NCBI GenBank assembly: GCA_041678045.1
Contig: JBAYOV010000016.1
Span: forward strand, 1 to 64,000
Direction: 5' to 3'
Origin: UBA2357 sp041678045
GTDB taxonomy: Bacteria > Pseudomonadota > Gammaproteobacteria > Burkholderiales > Rhodocyclaceae
Length of the DNA stretch: 64,000 bases
Under the pieces are notes generated by a model. It saw only the letters and a list, made by a program, of their open reading frames with translations. It did not search any database and was not told the DNA's origin. Made by a program: the position numbers and the translations under genes. Shown piece by piece: positions 18,477 to 26,529 of this stretch. Position 1 is the stretch's first letter. Each line of letters begins with the position of its first letter.

Positions 18477-19931
18477 ATGGAGCTTGACTGGCTGCTCGCC
18501 CCACCCTTGCCGGACGCCATGCCACGGCAGCGGGTGATATACCACCGCTTGCGCGACGCCATCCTGTCCGGCCGTCTCGCACCCGGCACACGCCTGCCGG
18601 CCAGCCGAAGCCTGGCTGCGTCGCTGAAGATCGCGCGCAACACCGTCCTGTTTGCCTATGAGCAACTGCTTGCCGAAGGCTGCCTGCAAGCGGATCGCCA
18701 AGGCACACGCGTGGCCCCGCTCCCCATTCGACCCAGCGCCACACCGACCCGTCGAGCGGTCGCCGCCCGACCGCAGCAGCTGTCGGGCCGTGCCGCTGCT
18801 GCATTGCAGCCCGAGCCCCTGCGCGAGGCCTCCGCCCTGCCCTTTGCACCCGGCGTACCGGACTACGGCGCGTTCCCCTTCCGCAACTGGCGCGCATGCC
18901 TGGAGCGCGCCTGGCGCGAAGCGGGCTGGCGTCAGCTGGGTTACGCTGCACACGGTGGCGACCCTGAACTGCGCGCTGCGGTGGCCGGCCACCTCACCAC
19001 CGTGCGTGGCCTGCCGGTCGATGCCCGCCAGGTTGTGATCACCAGCGGCACACAGGCTGCGGTAGACCTGTGCGCCCGGCTATTGGCAGACCACGGCGAT
19101 ACCGTATGGACCGAAAACCCCGGCTATCTCGCCGCCCGCGTGGCCTGCGTCCTGGCCGGACTGCGGGTGCATGACGTAGCCGTCGACGGCGAGGGGCTGT
19201 CGCCAAGCGACGACGATTGGCGCCGGCATCCGCCACGCCTGATCATGATCACCCCGTCGCACCAGTATCCCACCGGGTGCGTCATGTCCTTGCCACGGCG
19301 TCTGGCCCTGCTCGAACGCGCCCGCGCCTGCCATGCCTGGATCGTCGAGGACGACTACGACAGCGAATTCCGCCGCGCCGGTCCGGCTCCGCCCGCGCTG
19401 TTCGGGCTGCAGCCCGACGCCCCAGTGGTCTACGTCGGCACGTTCAGCAAAACCCTGTATCCCGGCCTGCGCCTGGGCTACCTCGTATTGCCGCACGCCA
19501 TCGCCAGCGACTTCACCCGCGCCGCCACCCAGGCCACACGCGCAGGGCAAGGCATCGAACAACGCGCACTGGCCGACTTCATGCAACGTGGCTACTACAC
19601 CGCCCATTTGCGACGCATGCGCACCCACTATGCCGCGCGCCAGCTTGCCCTTCGCACGGCACTGGCTGAAGCGTTTGGTCCGCATACGGTATTGTCGGGC
19701 GGAGAAGCCGGCCTGCATCTGGTGATGTGGTTACCCAGCCACCTGCACGATGCCGGCGTGGCCGCCCGCGCCGCTACGCTGGGCCTGGGCGTGCGAGCCC
19801 TGGGGAGCTACGCAAGAGCCCCACTGACCTGCAACGGGCTCGTTCTGGGGTATGGCAACATGCAGGAAGGCATGATGGCCGAGAGCATGAGGCGGCTGGT
19901 GGAGGCCGTTCGAGGCGATTCGAGCACCTGA
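18477..19931 (+). CDS. MocR/PdxR-family transcriptional regulator (GntR wHTH + aminotransferase-like domain)
   Basis: The 484-aa protein starts MELDWLLAPPLPDAMPRQRVIYHRLRDAI, typical of GntR-type winged helices (LPASRSLAASLKIARNTVLFAYEQLLAEG), followed by a fold-type I aminotransferase domain from about residue 125: TSGTQAAVDL, TPSHQYPTG, VEDDYDSEFR and the PLP lysine in FSKTLYPGLRLGY (Lys325). Such proteins sense PLP or an aldimine and regulate vitamin B6 or amino-acid genes. I use ATG 18477; the frame extends upstream through the divergent promoter without homology. Together with the divergent PNPOx-like gene it forms a regulator-target pair. Confidence 0.9.
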   Translation: MELDWLLAPPLPDAMPRQRVIYHRLRDAILSGRLAPGTRLPASRSLAASLKIARNTVLFAYEQLLAEGCLQADRQGTRVAPLPIRPSATPTRRAVAARPQQLSGRAAAALQPEPLREASALPFAPGVPDYGAFPFRNWRACLERAWREAGWRQLGYAAHGGDPELRAAVAGHLTTVRGLPVDARQVVITSGTQAAVDLCARLLADHGDTVWTENPGYLAARVACVLAGLRVHDVAVDGEGLSPSDDDWRRHPPRLIMITPSHQYPTGCVMSLPRRLALLERARACHAWIVEDDYDSEFRRAGPAPPALFGLQPDAPVVYVGTFSKTLYPGLRLGYLVLPHAIASDFTRAATQATRAGQGIEQRALADFMQRGYYTAHLRRMRTHYAARQLALRTALAEAFGPHTVLSGGEAGLHLVMWLPSHLHDAGVAARAATLGLGVRALGSYARAPLTCNGLVLGYGNMQEGMMAESMRRLVEAVRGDSST

Positions 19932-20010
19932 ACCGCCACAACGGCTTGCAGCCACTCGCCTGCAAAGTCTCGTACCTGGCCCGTTTGTCGATGCCATAGC
20001 AAACAACCCC

Positions 20011-20038
20011 TTGAATAAAATATCATTCTGGCTACAAT
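20011..20038 (+). promoter_or_regulatory. Sigma-70 promoter
   Basis: TTGAAT, 16 bases, TACAAT. Each hexamer matches five of six consensus bases. It lies in an AT-rich island within otherwise GC-rich sequence and points toward the GNAT gene starting 446 bases downstream. Confidence 0.55.
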
Positions 20039-20483
20039 CGGGCCAGACCATTCGAGCATTTTCAGCATGTCGCCCTTCGCCCGCCACCGCCCTGCCGTCT
20101 GCCGCCTGTTCCAGTGCGCGCGCGGCTGCGTGCGTGCGCGGTGCATGATTTCTCCGCTACGCGGGCTCGTCACGCAGCTCGCCTTCAAGATATCAGGGTC
20201 TCCCGCCGTGCTTTCCCAAGCCGTGCGGGGTCTTCATCACCAGGCTTGAAACCCTGCCCCCGCACGGCACTTGCCCGGATCGCGCATTGCGCGCGCTCCG
20301 TTCAACGTGCAGCCGTTGCGGGTTCATGTCGCATCCAGTGCGCCCCCCGCCCATTCACCGCTATTGCGCCCAGGCGCACCTGCGGGCCTGCGAGCTGAAA
20401 CGCTGGCATTGACCGCTGTCGGACGGCTGCATCCCTGACACCGCACCCATGGTGCGGTGGTGCCTTGCACGAGGACGATGCCC
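20039..20483 (+). other. Long leader with two strong hairpins, no convincing gene
   Basis: The stretch between the promoter and the GNAT gene has no coding-like ORF. It can form a long stem from GCCGTGCGGGG (20220-20230) and CCCCGCACGGC (20258-20268), 11 perfect pairs with a 27-base loop, and a second hairpin CACCGCAC-CCATG-GTGCGGTG at 20439-20459, ending 25 bases before the chosen start. Neither has a T-run, so simple terminators are unlikely. A cis-regulatory leader or a small RNA is possible; I do not recognise a known riboswitch. Confidence 0.4.
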
Positions 20484-21173
20484 ATGGAACTTGCCTGCGA
20501 TTTGCTCGGGGCCGTACGCCCTTTTCCCCCTGAATGGTCACAAAAACGGCGGCAGATCAGACACCTCCTGGATGCCGTGGCTCTGGAGTTGCGCATCGAT
20601 GTGAGCCACTCCGAAACTGGCCTGGAAACTGAGCTTGCGGGGCTCTACCGGCGCCTCCGGACCCTGGGCGATGCACTCGGAAACTGTACCCGTCTGCCAG
20701 CCCTGCGCCCGGGGCTGGTGTTTCACCACCGCGAGGCCGACGGCGAACACTATGTGTATGTTGAAGATGCGGCACACCATCGTCTCGCCGGTTACACGGT
20801 GTTCAACCGCCTGATTGAAGTCGATCGCCGCACTGACCGCCATGTGCGCTCACCGCATTCGAAGTACGCCCCATCCTATCAGGGCCGGGGCATTGCCAGC
20901 GCAGTGTATGGCTGGGCGCTCGGACGTGGCTTCTGTCTGGTCAGCGGGGCGCGTCAGTCCGAAGGCGCACATGCCCTGTGGCGCGCCCTGGCCCGCCACT
21001 ACCCCCTGCGGTGGGTGAGCCTGCGCGCAAAACGCATGCACGACCTCGGCACCGAGGTAGCACCCGAACTGGCCGCCGAACTCGACACCCGGATGCTGCT
21101 GCTCGGCAGGGGCTGGCACCTTACCCAACTGCACGAGCAGGGTTTGTTGCGCTGCGAAACCTGCACGACCTGA
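20484..21173 (+). CDS. GNAT-fold N-acetyltransferase-like protein
   Basis: The 229-aa product is mostly unremarkable until YAPSYQGRGIASAVYGWAL (about residues 130-150), which is the acetyl-CoA pyrophosphate-binding motif A of GNAT enzymes (Q/R-x-x-G-x-G/A), followed by SGARQSEGAHALWRALARHYPLRWVS, a typical motif B region. The substrate is unknown. I choose ATG 20484 because GAGGA at 20471-20475 is eight bases upstream; GTG 20457 and ATG 20478 are in frame but badly spaced. A long hairpin-rich leader precedes it. Confidence 0.7.
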   Translation: MELACDLLGAVRPFPPEWSQKRRQIRHLLDAVALELRIDVSHSETGLETELAGLYRRLRTLGDALGNCTRLPALRPGLVFHHREADGEHYVYVEDAAHHRLAGYTVFNRLIEVDRRTDRHVRSPHSKYAPSYQGRGIASAVYGWALGRGFCLVSGARQSEGAHALWRALARHYPLRWVSLRAKRMHDLGTEVAPELAAELDTRMLLLGRGWHLTQLHEQGLLRCETCTT

Positions 21174-21209
21174 TGCCCCCCTTGTTGCCCTTTTCCCGCT
21201 TTTGAGGCA

Positions 21210-21416
21210 ATGCACATGAAATCTGCTGAACCCGTGAAACCCATCCCATCCTGGCTGCGTGCAAGTGCCAGCCTTGTGCTGTTGCTGCTTGCAGCCGTAT
21301 CGGCCGAAGGCGGAGCGAGCGGAGCCGGACTGATCCACGCTTCCCGGTCGTTCTCAGAAACCCGCCCTGGCAGATGGGATGTTCGGGTTTACCGAATATC
21401 GCCGTCAGACCTGTAA
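21210..21416 (+). CDS. Possible small secreted or membrane-anchored peptide, 68 aa
   Basis: Starts ATGCACATG with GAGGCA just upstream, 36 bases after the GNAT gene. The product has a hydrophobic segment LRASASLVLLLLAAVSA (about residues 16-32) that could be a signal peptide, then a short tail rich in Ser, Arg and Gly. No family recognised. Position behind the GNAT gene and the signal-like stretch are the only support. Confidence 0.35.
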   Translation: MHMKSAEPVKPIPSWLRASASLVLLLLAAVSAEGGASGAGLIHASRSFSETRPGRWDVRVYRISPSDL

Positions 21417-21435
21417 CCGAGACAGCCACTGCCTT

Positions 21436-21480
21436 TATACTCCGCAAAAACCCCACTTTGGGCAGTGTGACGACTGCCCA
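21436..21480 (+). promoter_or_regulatory. Putative -10 and inverted repeat upstream of PocR-GGDEF-EAL gene
   Basis: TATACT at 21436-21441 is a fair -10 box but no good -35 is seen. TGGGCAGT-GTGACG-ACTGCCCA at 21459-21480 is a perfect 8-bp inverted repeat located 27-48 bases before the start codon. It would fall in the transcript leader or serve as an operator. Confidence 0.4.
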
Positions 21481-21506
21481 TTCCTGGATTGCGCAGAGGC
21501 CTGCTC

Positions 21507-24212
21507 ATGGATGACGACAAGCAGCACGCAGCCATACCCATCACGTGGCATGCCGGAAAGCTGAACGGCTTGAACGGCCGCAACAACGACATGGGCCTGC
21601 CCCAGGAACGCCCACCCAATAGTGCTTCATCCGCACCGCTCTCAGCCCTCATCGACATGGAATCCCTGCGGGCGCTGCTCGACGACCTGACCCGCTTGAT
21701 CGGCATGCCCACCGCCCTGCTTGACCTGGAAGGCAATATCCTGCAGGCAGCTGGCTGGCAGAAGGCCTGCACTGGCTTTCACCGTGCCGTCCCCAGTTCC
21801 TGCGCCAACTGCACCGAAAGCGATCTGTTCCTCGCCCGTCATCTGCGCGAAGGCGAGTTTGTGGATTACAAGTGCCAGAATGGCCTGTGGGACGTGGTCA
21901 CGCCGGTCTTTGTGGGTCAGCAGCACTTGGGCAACCTCTATTGCGGTCAGTTTTTCTACGACGATGACGAGATCGACGAAGCCTGGTTTCTGGCCCAGGC
22001 CCAGCGCCATGGCTACGACCCTCAAGCCTATCTGGAAGCCATCCGCAGCATGCCCCGTTTCAGCCGCGAGCGGGTGCGACAGGCCATGGGGCTGATCGTC
22101 AGCCTGGCCTCCTATCTTTCTCACCTGTCCATCACCAACCTGCAACTGCGCGAGAGCCGTGCGCAGATGGAGACCCTGCTCAATACCTTGCCGGATCCGG
22201 TGTGGTTGAAGGACCTGGACGGTCGCTTCATGGCCTGCAACCAGGCCATGGCCCGCATGATGGGCGCCCCGATTGCCGAGCTTATCGGCAGAACCGATCA
22301 CGACTTCCTGCCCCCGGAACTGGCGGACTTTTTCCAGCAGAAAGACCGGGAGGCCATGGCCGCCGGCACCTCCCGCACCAACGAGGAGCGACTGCCTCAC
22401 GCGGAAAGCGGCCAGACCATCGTGCTGGAAACCATCAAAACGCCAGTGCCGGACCTGAACGGCAAACCCATGGGGGTGCTGGGCATCGGCCGCAACATGA
22501 CCGAACGCAAGCGCGTGGAGGACGAACTGCGGCTGATGTCGCGGGTGTTCTTCAATAGCGGTGAAGCCATCCTCATCACCGATGCCCGCAACCGCATCCT
22601 GGCGGTGAACCGGGAATTCATCAAGCTCACCGGCTACACTCAGGAAGAGGTGCTGGGGCGAAACCCACACATGCTTTCCGCTGGAAACACGCCCCCAGAG
22701 GTCTATGACGAGATGTGGGCAGCCCTGGCCACCAGCGACCACTGGCAGGGCGAACTCTGGGACCGGCGCAAATCCGGCGAGCCCTACCCCAAGCGGCTCT
22801 CCATCTCGGTGGTGCGCGACAGCGAAGGACGCATCACCAACTACATCGGCGCCTTCGAGGACATCACCGAACGCAAGGCTGCAGAAGACAAGATCAGCTA
22901 CCTGGCCCACCACGACGCCCTCACCGGCCTGCCCAACCGCTTCAGCCTGCATGAGCGGATCGAACAAATGATGGCCTTTGCCCGGCGCCTCGATGACTGT
23001 CTGGCGGTGATGCTCATCAACCTTGACCGCTTCAAAACCATCAACGACACCCTGGGCCACAACGTGGGTGACCAACTGCTGATCCAGGTGGCCAAGCGGC
23101 TGAAACGCAGCGTGCGGGACAGCGACATCGTGGCCCGGCTGGGAGGTGATGAATTCGTGGTGGTGCTCACCGGCGTGGAGGCGGCAGAGGCCGTGGCCGA
23201 AATCGCCGCCATGATCGTCCGGCAGATCGCCACCCCCTACGACATCGGCGGCCACGAACTGCACACCTCCCCCAGCGTGGGCATCTGCTTCTACCCCCAG
23301 GATGCCGAGGCCACCGAAGAACTCATCAAGAACGCCGACATCGCCATGTATCACGCAAAGGCCATGGGGCGCAGCAACTACCAGTTCTTCACCCAGCAGA
23401 TGCGCACCATGGTGAGCCAACGGGTGAGTGCCGAACGGGAACTGGAACAGGCTCTGGAGCAAGGCCAGTTCGTCCTTCATTACCAGCCGCAGATCGAATC
23501 CGGCAGTGGTCGAGTGGTGGGGCTGGAGGCTTTGGTGCGCTGGCGGCACCCGACCCGTGGGCTGGTGTCGCCCATCGACTTCATCGAACTGGCCGAGGAA
23601 AGCCGGCTCATCATCCCCCTGGGCCAATGGGTGGTACACGAGGCCTGCCGGCAACTGAAAGCCTGGCATGAAAGCGGACTGACTCAGCTGCACATGTCAG
23701 TGAACCTCAGCCCCCTCCAGTTTCAGGACAAAAACCTGCCCGCTCTGGTGCGCCAGGCCCTGCGCAGCAGCGCCCTGCCCCCCGCCTGCCTGCATCTGGA
23801 AATCACCGAATCCATGGCCATGAAGAACCCGGAAGAGAACGTGCGAATGATGCAGCGTCTGAACGAGATCGGCGTCAAGCTGGCGCTCGACGACTTTGGC
23901 ACCGGCTATTCCTCCCTGGCCTACCTCAAGCTCTTCCCCATCGACATTCTCAAGATCGACCGCTCCTTCGTGAAAGACATCGAGACCGACGAGAACGATG
24001 CCGCAATCTGCGAGATGACCATGCTGCTGGCCCAGAAGCTGGGTCTTCAGGCTGTAGCCGAGGGCGTGGAAACCCGCGCCCAGCTCGACTTTCTGCACAG
24101 CATCGGCTGTCAGTGGGTCCAGGGGTACCTCTTCAGCAAACCCCTGCCGCCCGACCAAGCCCGCGCTTTCATGACGAACTGTGCATCGGCGAAGGCTGCA
24201 TCAGCCCGATGA
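21507..24212 (+). CDS. PocR-PAS-PAS-GGDEF-EAL signalling protein
   Basis: The 901-aa protein has a PocR ligand-binding domain (about 45-215: LRALLDDLTRLIGMPTALLD, CANCTESD, YKCQNGLWDVVTPVFV, YCGQFFY), two PAS domains (about 225-340 and 345-465), a GGDEF domain (RLGGDEF near 545, with RDSD five residues earlier as an I-site) and an EAL domain (GLEALVRWRHP near 672, DDFGTGYSSLAYLKLFPID). It is soluble, with no membrane segment. PocR domains in other proteins bind small molecules such as 1,3-propanediol; the Cys cluster could alternatively hold metal. I use ATG 21507 with AGAGG eight bases upstream rather than the in-frame TTG at 21489. Confidence 0.92.
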   Translation: MDDDKQHAAIPITWHAGKLNGLNGRNNDMGLPQERPPNSASSAPLSALIDMESLRALLDDLTRLIGMPTALLDLEGNILQAAGWQKACTGFHRAVPSSCANCTESDLFLARHLREGEFVDYKCQNGLWDVVTPVFVGQQHLGNLYCGQFFYDDDEIDEAWFLAQAQRHGYDPQAYLEAIRSMPRFSRERVRQAMGLIVSLASYLSHLSITNLQLRESRAQMETLLNTLPDPVWLKDLDGRFMACNQAMARMMGAPIAELIGRTDHDFLPPELADFFQQKDREAMAAGTSRTNEERLPHAESGQTIVLETIKTPVPDLNGKPMGVLGIGRNMTERKRVEDELRLMSRVFFNSGEAILITDARNRILAVNREFIKLTGYTQEEVLGRNPHMLSAGNTPPEVYDEMWAALATSDHWQGELWDRRKSGEPYPKRLSISVVRDSEGRITNYIGAFEDITERKAAEDKISYLAHHDALTGLPNRFSLHERIEQMMAFARRLDDCLAVMLINLDRFKTINDTLGHNVGDQLLIQVAKRLKRSVRDSDIVARLGGDEFVVVLTGVEAAEAVAEIAAMIVRQIATPYDIGGHELHTSPSVGICFYPQDAEATEELIKNADIAMYHAKAMGRSNYQFFTQQMRTMVSQRVSAERELEQALEQGQFVLHYQPQIESGSGRVVGLEALVRWRHPTRGLVSPIDFIELAEESRLIIPLGQWVVHEACRQLKAWHESGLTQLHMSVNLSPLQFQDKNLPALVRQALRSSALPPACLHLEITESMAMKNPEENVRMMQRLNEIGVKLALDDFGTGYSSLAYLKLFPIDILKIDRSFVKDIETDENDAAICEMTMLLAQKLGLQAVAEGVETRAQLDFLHSIGCQWVQGYLFSKPLPPDQARAFMTNCASAKAASAR

Positions 24213-24319
24213 AGCGAGCGCCCCGCCACTCAACGGTAGAACCAGACACGTCCATGCCCCTGTCGGCCCCCTTGGAATTTCAGTGGGAGATGAGTTTTTG
24301 CCCCTGCAAAAGCGATTTT

Positions 24320-24360
24320 CCTCAAAAGGTGTTGACTTCCTTTTGAGGGAGACGTAATAT
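24320..24360 (+). promoter_or_regulatory. tRNA-fMet promoter embedded in a perfect palindrome
   Basis: TTGACT at 24332-24337, a 17-base spacer, and TAATAT at 24355-24360 form a strong promoter 15 bases before the tRNA. The -35 box lies in the loop of a perfect 10-bp inverted repeat CCTCAAAAGG / CCTTTTGAGG (24320-24348). Confidence 0.8.
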
Positions 24361-24374
24361 TCGGTTTCTCCAGA

Positions 24375-24452
<78 letters not shown>

Positions 24453-24463
24453 ACAAAAGCATT

Positions 24464-24497
24464 AAAAGCCAATCACTTAGCGGTGGTTGGCTTTTTT
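24464..24497 (+). terminator. Rho-independent terminator of tRNA-fMet
   Basis: AAAAGCCAATCAC, a 6-base loop, then GTGGTTGGCTTTT with a run of six T residues. Strong stem and U-tract, 12 bases after the tRNA end. Confidence 0.9.
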
Positions 24498-24502
24498 GCG
24501 TC

Positions 24503-24551
24503 TGGGCACAGGATAAGCCTCTGTGCCCAAGTTGTGCCCATCCTGTGCCCA
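24503..24551. repeat. Phased TGTGCCCA repeats, likely integrase/excisionase arm sites
   Basis: TGTGCCCA occurs at 24522-24529, 24533-24540 and 24544-24551, exactly 11 bases apart, and once inverted (TGGGCACA) at 24503-24510. The outer copies extend into a 12-bp inverted repeat TGGGCACAGGAT / ATCCTGTGCCCA. Such helically phased short repeats beside a tRNA and an integrase gene are typical of phage-type arm sites. The last copy overlaps the GTG of the integrase remnant. Confidence 0.6.
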
Positions 24552-25432
24552 CAATCAGCCTGAACCCCTGTGTTTTTCAAGGGCTCAGAGGGGCGGCCAA
24601 CCGCAAGAAACTTCAGCGCGTTGTGCAGCGACTCGAAGCCGAACTTGAGGCCGGATCGTTCGACTACGACACGTTCTTTGCCGGAAGCCGCAAGGCCGAG
24701 AAGGGCAACCGGGCCGCTTCTGCCGCTGTCTCGGTGCCGACACAACAAGGCAATGTCGTTGCGGCCCCGGTCACCCTGCCCACGGTACCTTCCACGCCGA
24801 ACTTTGCCGAGTTTGCGCGTACCTGGATGACCGAGAACGAGGTGCTGTGGCGGCGCACTTACAAGCGCACCGTCGAAGACATCGTGAACAAGTACTTCCT
24901 GCCCGTGTACGCCGAGCGTGCGGTAGCGAGCTTTTCCCGCGCCGAGATCCTGCAGTTCCGGGCAGAGTTGGCCAAAGTGCCCGGGCGCAAGAAGGAGACG
25001 CTCTCGCCCCGGAGGATCAACGCGGTGATGAACATTCTCAGCCTGATCCTGCGGGAGGCGTCCGACCGGTATCAGTTCACCTGTCCGTACTACAACATCA
25101 AGCCGCTCAGGATTCCCAAGAGCGAGGTGAAGGCGCGACGACCGTACCAGACCCGTCACACGGCCGCGACCCTGTGGCTGGCGGCCGGGGAGAATCCGGA
25201 GTGGATTGCACGGCAGATGGGCCATACCAGCACCGAGATGCTGTTCAAGGTGTATAGCCGCTATGTGCCCAATCTCACCCGGCAGGACGGTTCGGCATTC
25301 GAGCGTCTGCTCGAACGCAGTCTGGGGGAGGCGTCCGTTCAGGGGGCGAAGCCGGGAAGTCAACAGGAGGAGCCGGTAGCGGAGCCGGACGAGCCGTCTG
25401 ACCCTGATGTGAAGGAGCAATGTGATGAATGA
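24545..25432 (+). pseudogene. Tyrosine recombinase (integrase) remnant with internal deletion
   Basis: The frame encodes 295 aa. Residues about 15-190 match the arm/core-binding part of phage-type integrases (AANRKKLQ..., FAEFARTWMTENEVLWRRTYKRTVEDIVNKYFLP, SPRRINAVMNILSLILREA). It then jumps from RIPKSEV directly to RRPYQTRHTAATLWLA...GHTSTEMLFKVYSRYVPNLTRQDG. The C-terminal R-H-x-x-x, H and Y catalytic residues are present, but the first catalytic Arg and about 130 residues around it are missing, and the usual N-terminal domain is absent too. It cannot be an active recombinase. The deletion is in frame, so the gene still reads through to a tail overlapping the next gene by 8 bases. Confidence 0.85.
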
Positions 25433-26423
25433 GACGATGAATCAGACGATGAATCGCCCCGGGCGCACGACAGCGCCCTTGCCTCCGGGCCGGGATGTGC
25501 TGTTCCGGCGTCTGCCGGCGCTGTTTCGGGTGCAGTCCATTACGCGCATGCCCTTTGATGAGCGTCATCGCTTGAACCGGGCGGTGCTCTTTCATGAGCA
25601 GGCGAGTCTGTGTGTGGAGTGGCTGAGCCGGCAGGTCGATGTGCAGCTGACCGTGGGCAGGCTGGTTTCGGTGCGCTGGCTGGGCCATCCGGTGAGCCTC
25701 AACGGGGCAGTGCGTATTTCGCGGCTGGTGGTGTTGCACCGTCCGGTGCCCGACTGCAATCTGTTTCAGACGGTGTTGCCGGGCTGGCAGGTGGACCGTT
25801 CGCTCCTTGGGCGGGCGGCTGCGCTGTGGGCGCAGTTGCCGCCGGAGTTTGGTTACCTGTTCAATGCGCTGCTGTGGCCGTCTGATCGCTTTTACCGCTA
25901 TCTGAGTGGCCCCAGTTCGCTCAACGGGCATCACGCCGGGCCCGGTGGCAATCTGCGCCATACGGTGGAGGTGGCCGAGCAGGTGATCGATCTGGCCGCA
26001 AATCAGCGGCGGGTGCACATGGGGGTGTTGCTTGTGGCAGCGCTGCTTCACGATGTGGGCAAGGCCGATGAGTATCAGTATGTGCCCCACCGGCAGCGCA
26101 TGGTGTTGAGCGACCGGGGGCAGCTGGTCGGCCACAAGCTGACCGTGCTGGAGTGGCTGGCTCAGGCGCGGGCCATGCACGGAGTGCCCTACGATGAGAA
26201 GCATTATCTGGCCCTGGTCAATGCGCTCACCAGCGCCAAGGGGGCACCGCCCTGGGTGGGGTTGCGTGAGCCTCAAAGCGCGGAGGCGATCTTGCTCAGT
26301 GCGGCCGACCGACTGTCCGGATGCTTCGATCTGATTGATCGCCATGCTCCGAAAGAGCCCGGCTTCGGGCGCTTTCACCCGCATCTGGGCAGCCGTCCCT
26401 TCGTGGTGGCACGCTCCGGATGA
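25425..26423 (+). CDS. HD-domain phosphohydrolase/nuclease-like protein
   Basis: The 332-aa product has an HD superfamily core: LNGHHAGPGGNLRHTVEVAEQVIDLA followed by VAALLHDVGKADEYQY and GHKLTVLEWL, the order of metal ligands (H...HD...) seen in YhaM-type exoribonucleases and TraI-like HD proteins of integrative elements. The first 150 residues are a separate unrecognised domain. ATG 25425 follows GAAGGAG with 6-7 bases spacing, and the gene overlaps the integrase remnant, so it is probably cargo of the same element. The N terminus carries a MNETMNQTMN repeat that makes several alternative starts possible. Confidence 0.75.
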   Translation: MNETMNQTMNRPGRTTAPLPPGRDVLFRRLPALFRVQSITRMPFDERHRLNRAVLFHEQASLCVEWLSRQVDVQLTVGRLVSVRWLGHPVSLNGAVRISRLVVLHRPVPDCNLFQTVLPGWQVDRSLLGRAAALWAQLPPEFGYLFNALLWPSDRFYRYLSGPSSLNGHHAGPGGNLRHTVEVAEQVIDLAANQRRVHMGVLLVAALLHDVGKADEYQYVPHRQRMVLSDRGQLVGHKLTVLEWLAQARAMHGVPYDEKHYLALVNALTSAKGAPPWVGLREPQSAEAILLSAADRLSGCFDLIDRHAPKEPGFGRFHPHLGSRPFVVARSG

Positions 26424-26456
26424 GCCCTGGCCGGCTGCCCGCCGTGTCCGGATGAC

Positions 26457-26482
26457 AGCCGCTCACCCCGAGCGGCTTTTTT
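26457..26482 (+). terminator. Rho-independent terminator
   Basis: AGCCGCTC-ACCCC-GAGCGGCT followed by TTTTT; 8-bp perfect stem 33 bases after the HD-domain gene. Confidence 0.9.
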
Positions 26483-26529
26483 ACTTTTGTGGCCCGGAAC
26501 ATCGGCCCGAACGCCCGGTCGACGGCTGC

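Noticed and set aside
20220..20268. Hairpin as a Rho-independent terminator
   Set aside because: The 11-bp stem has a 27-base loop and no T-run on either strand.
21642..23693. 683-codon minus-strand frame
   Set aside because: Antisense to the PocR-GGDEF-EAL gene; the product has a repetitive His/Gly/Val composition and no domain.
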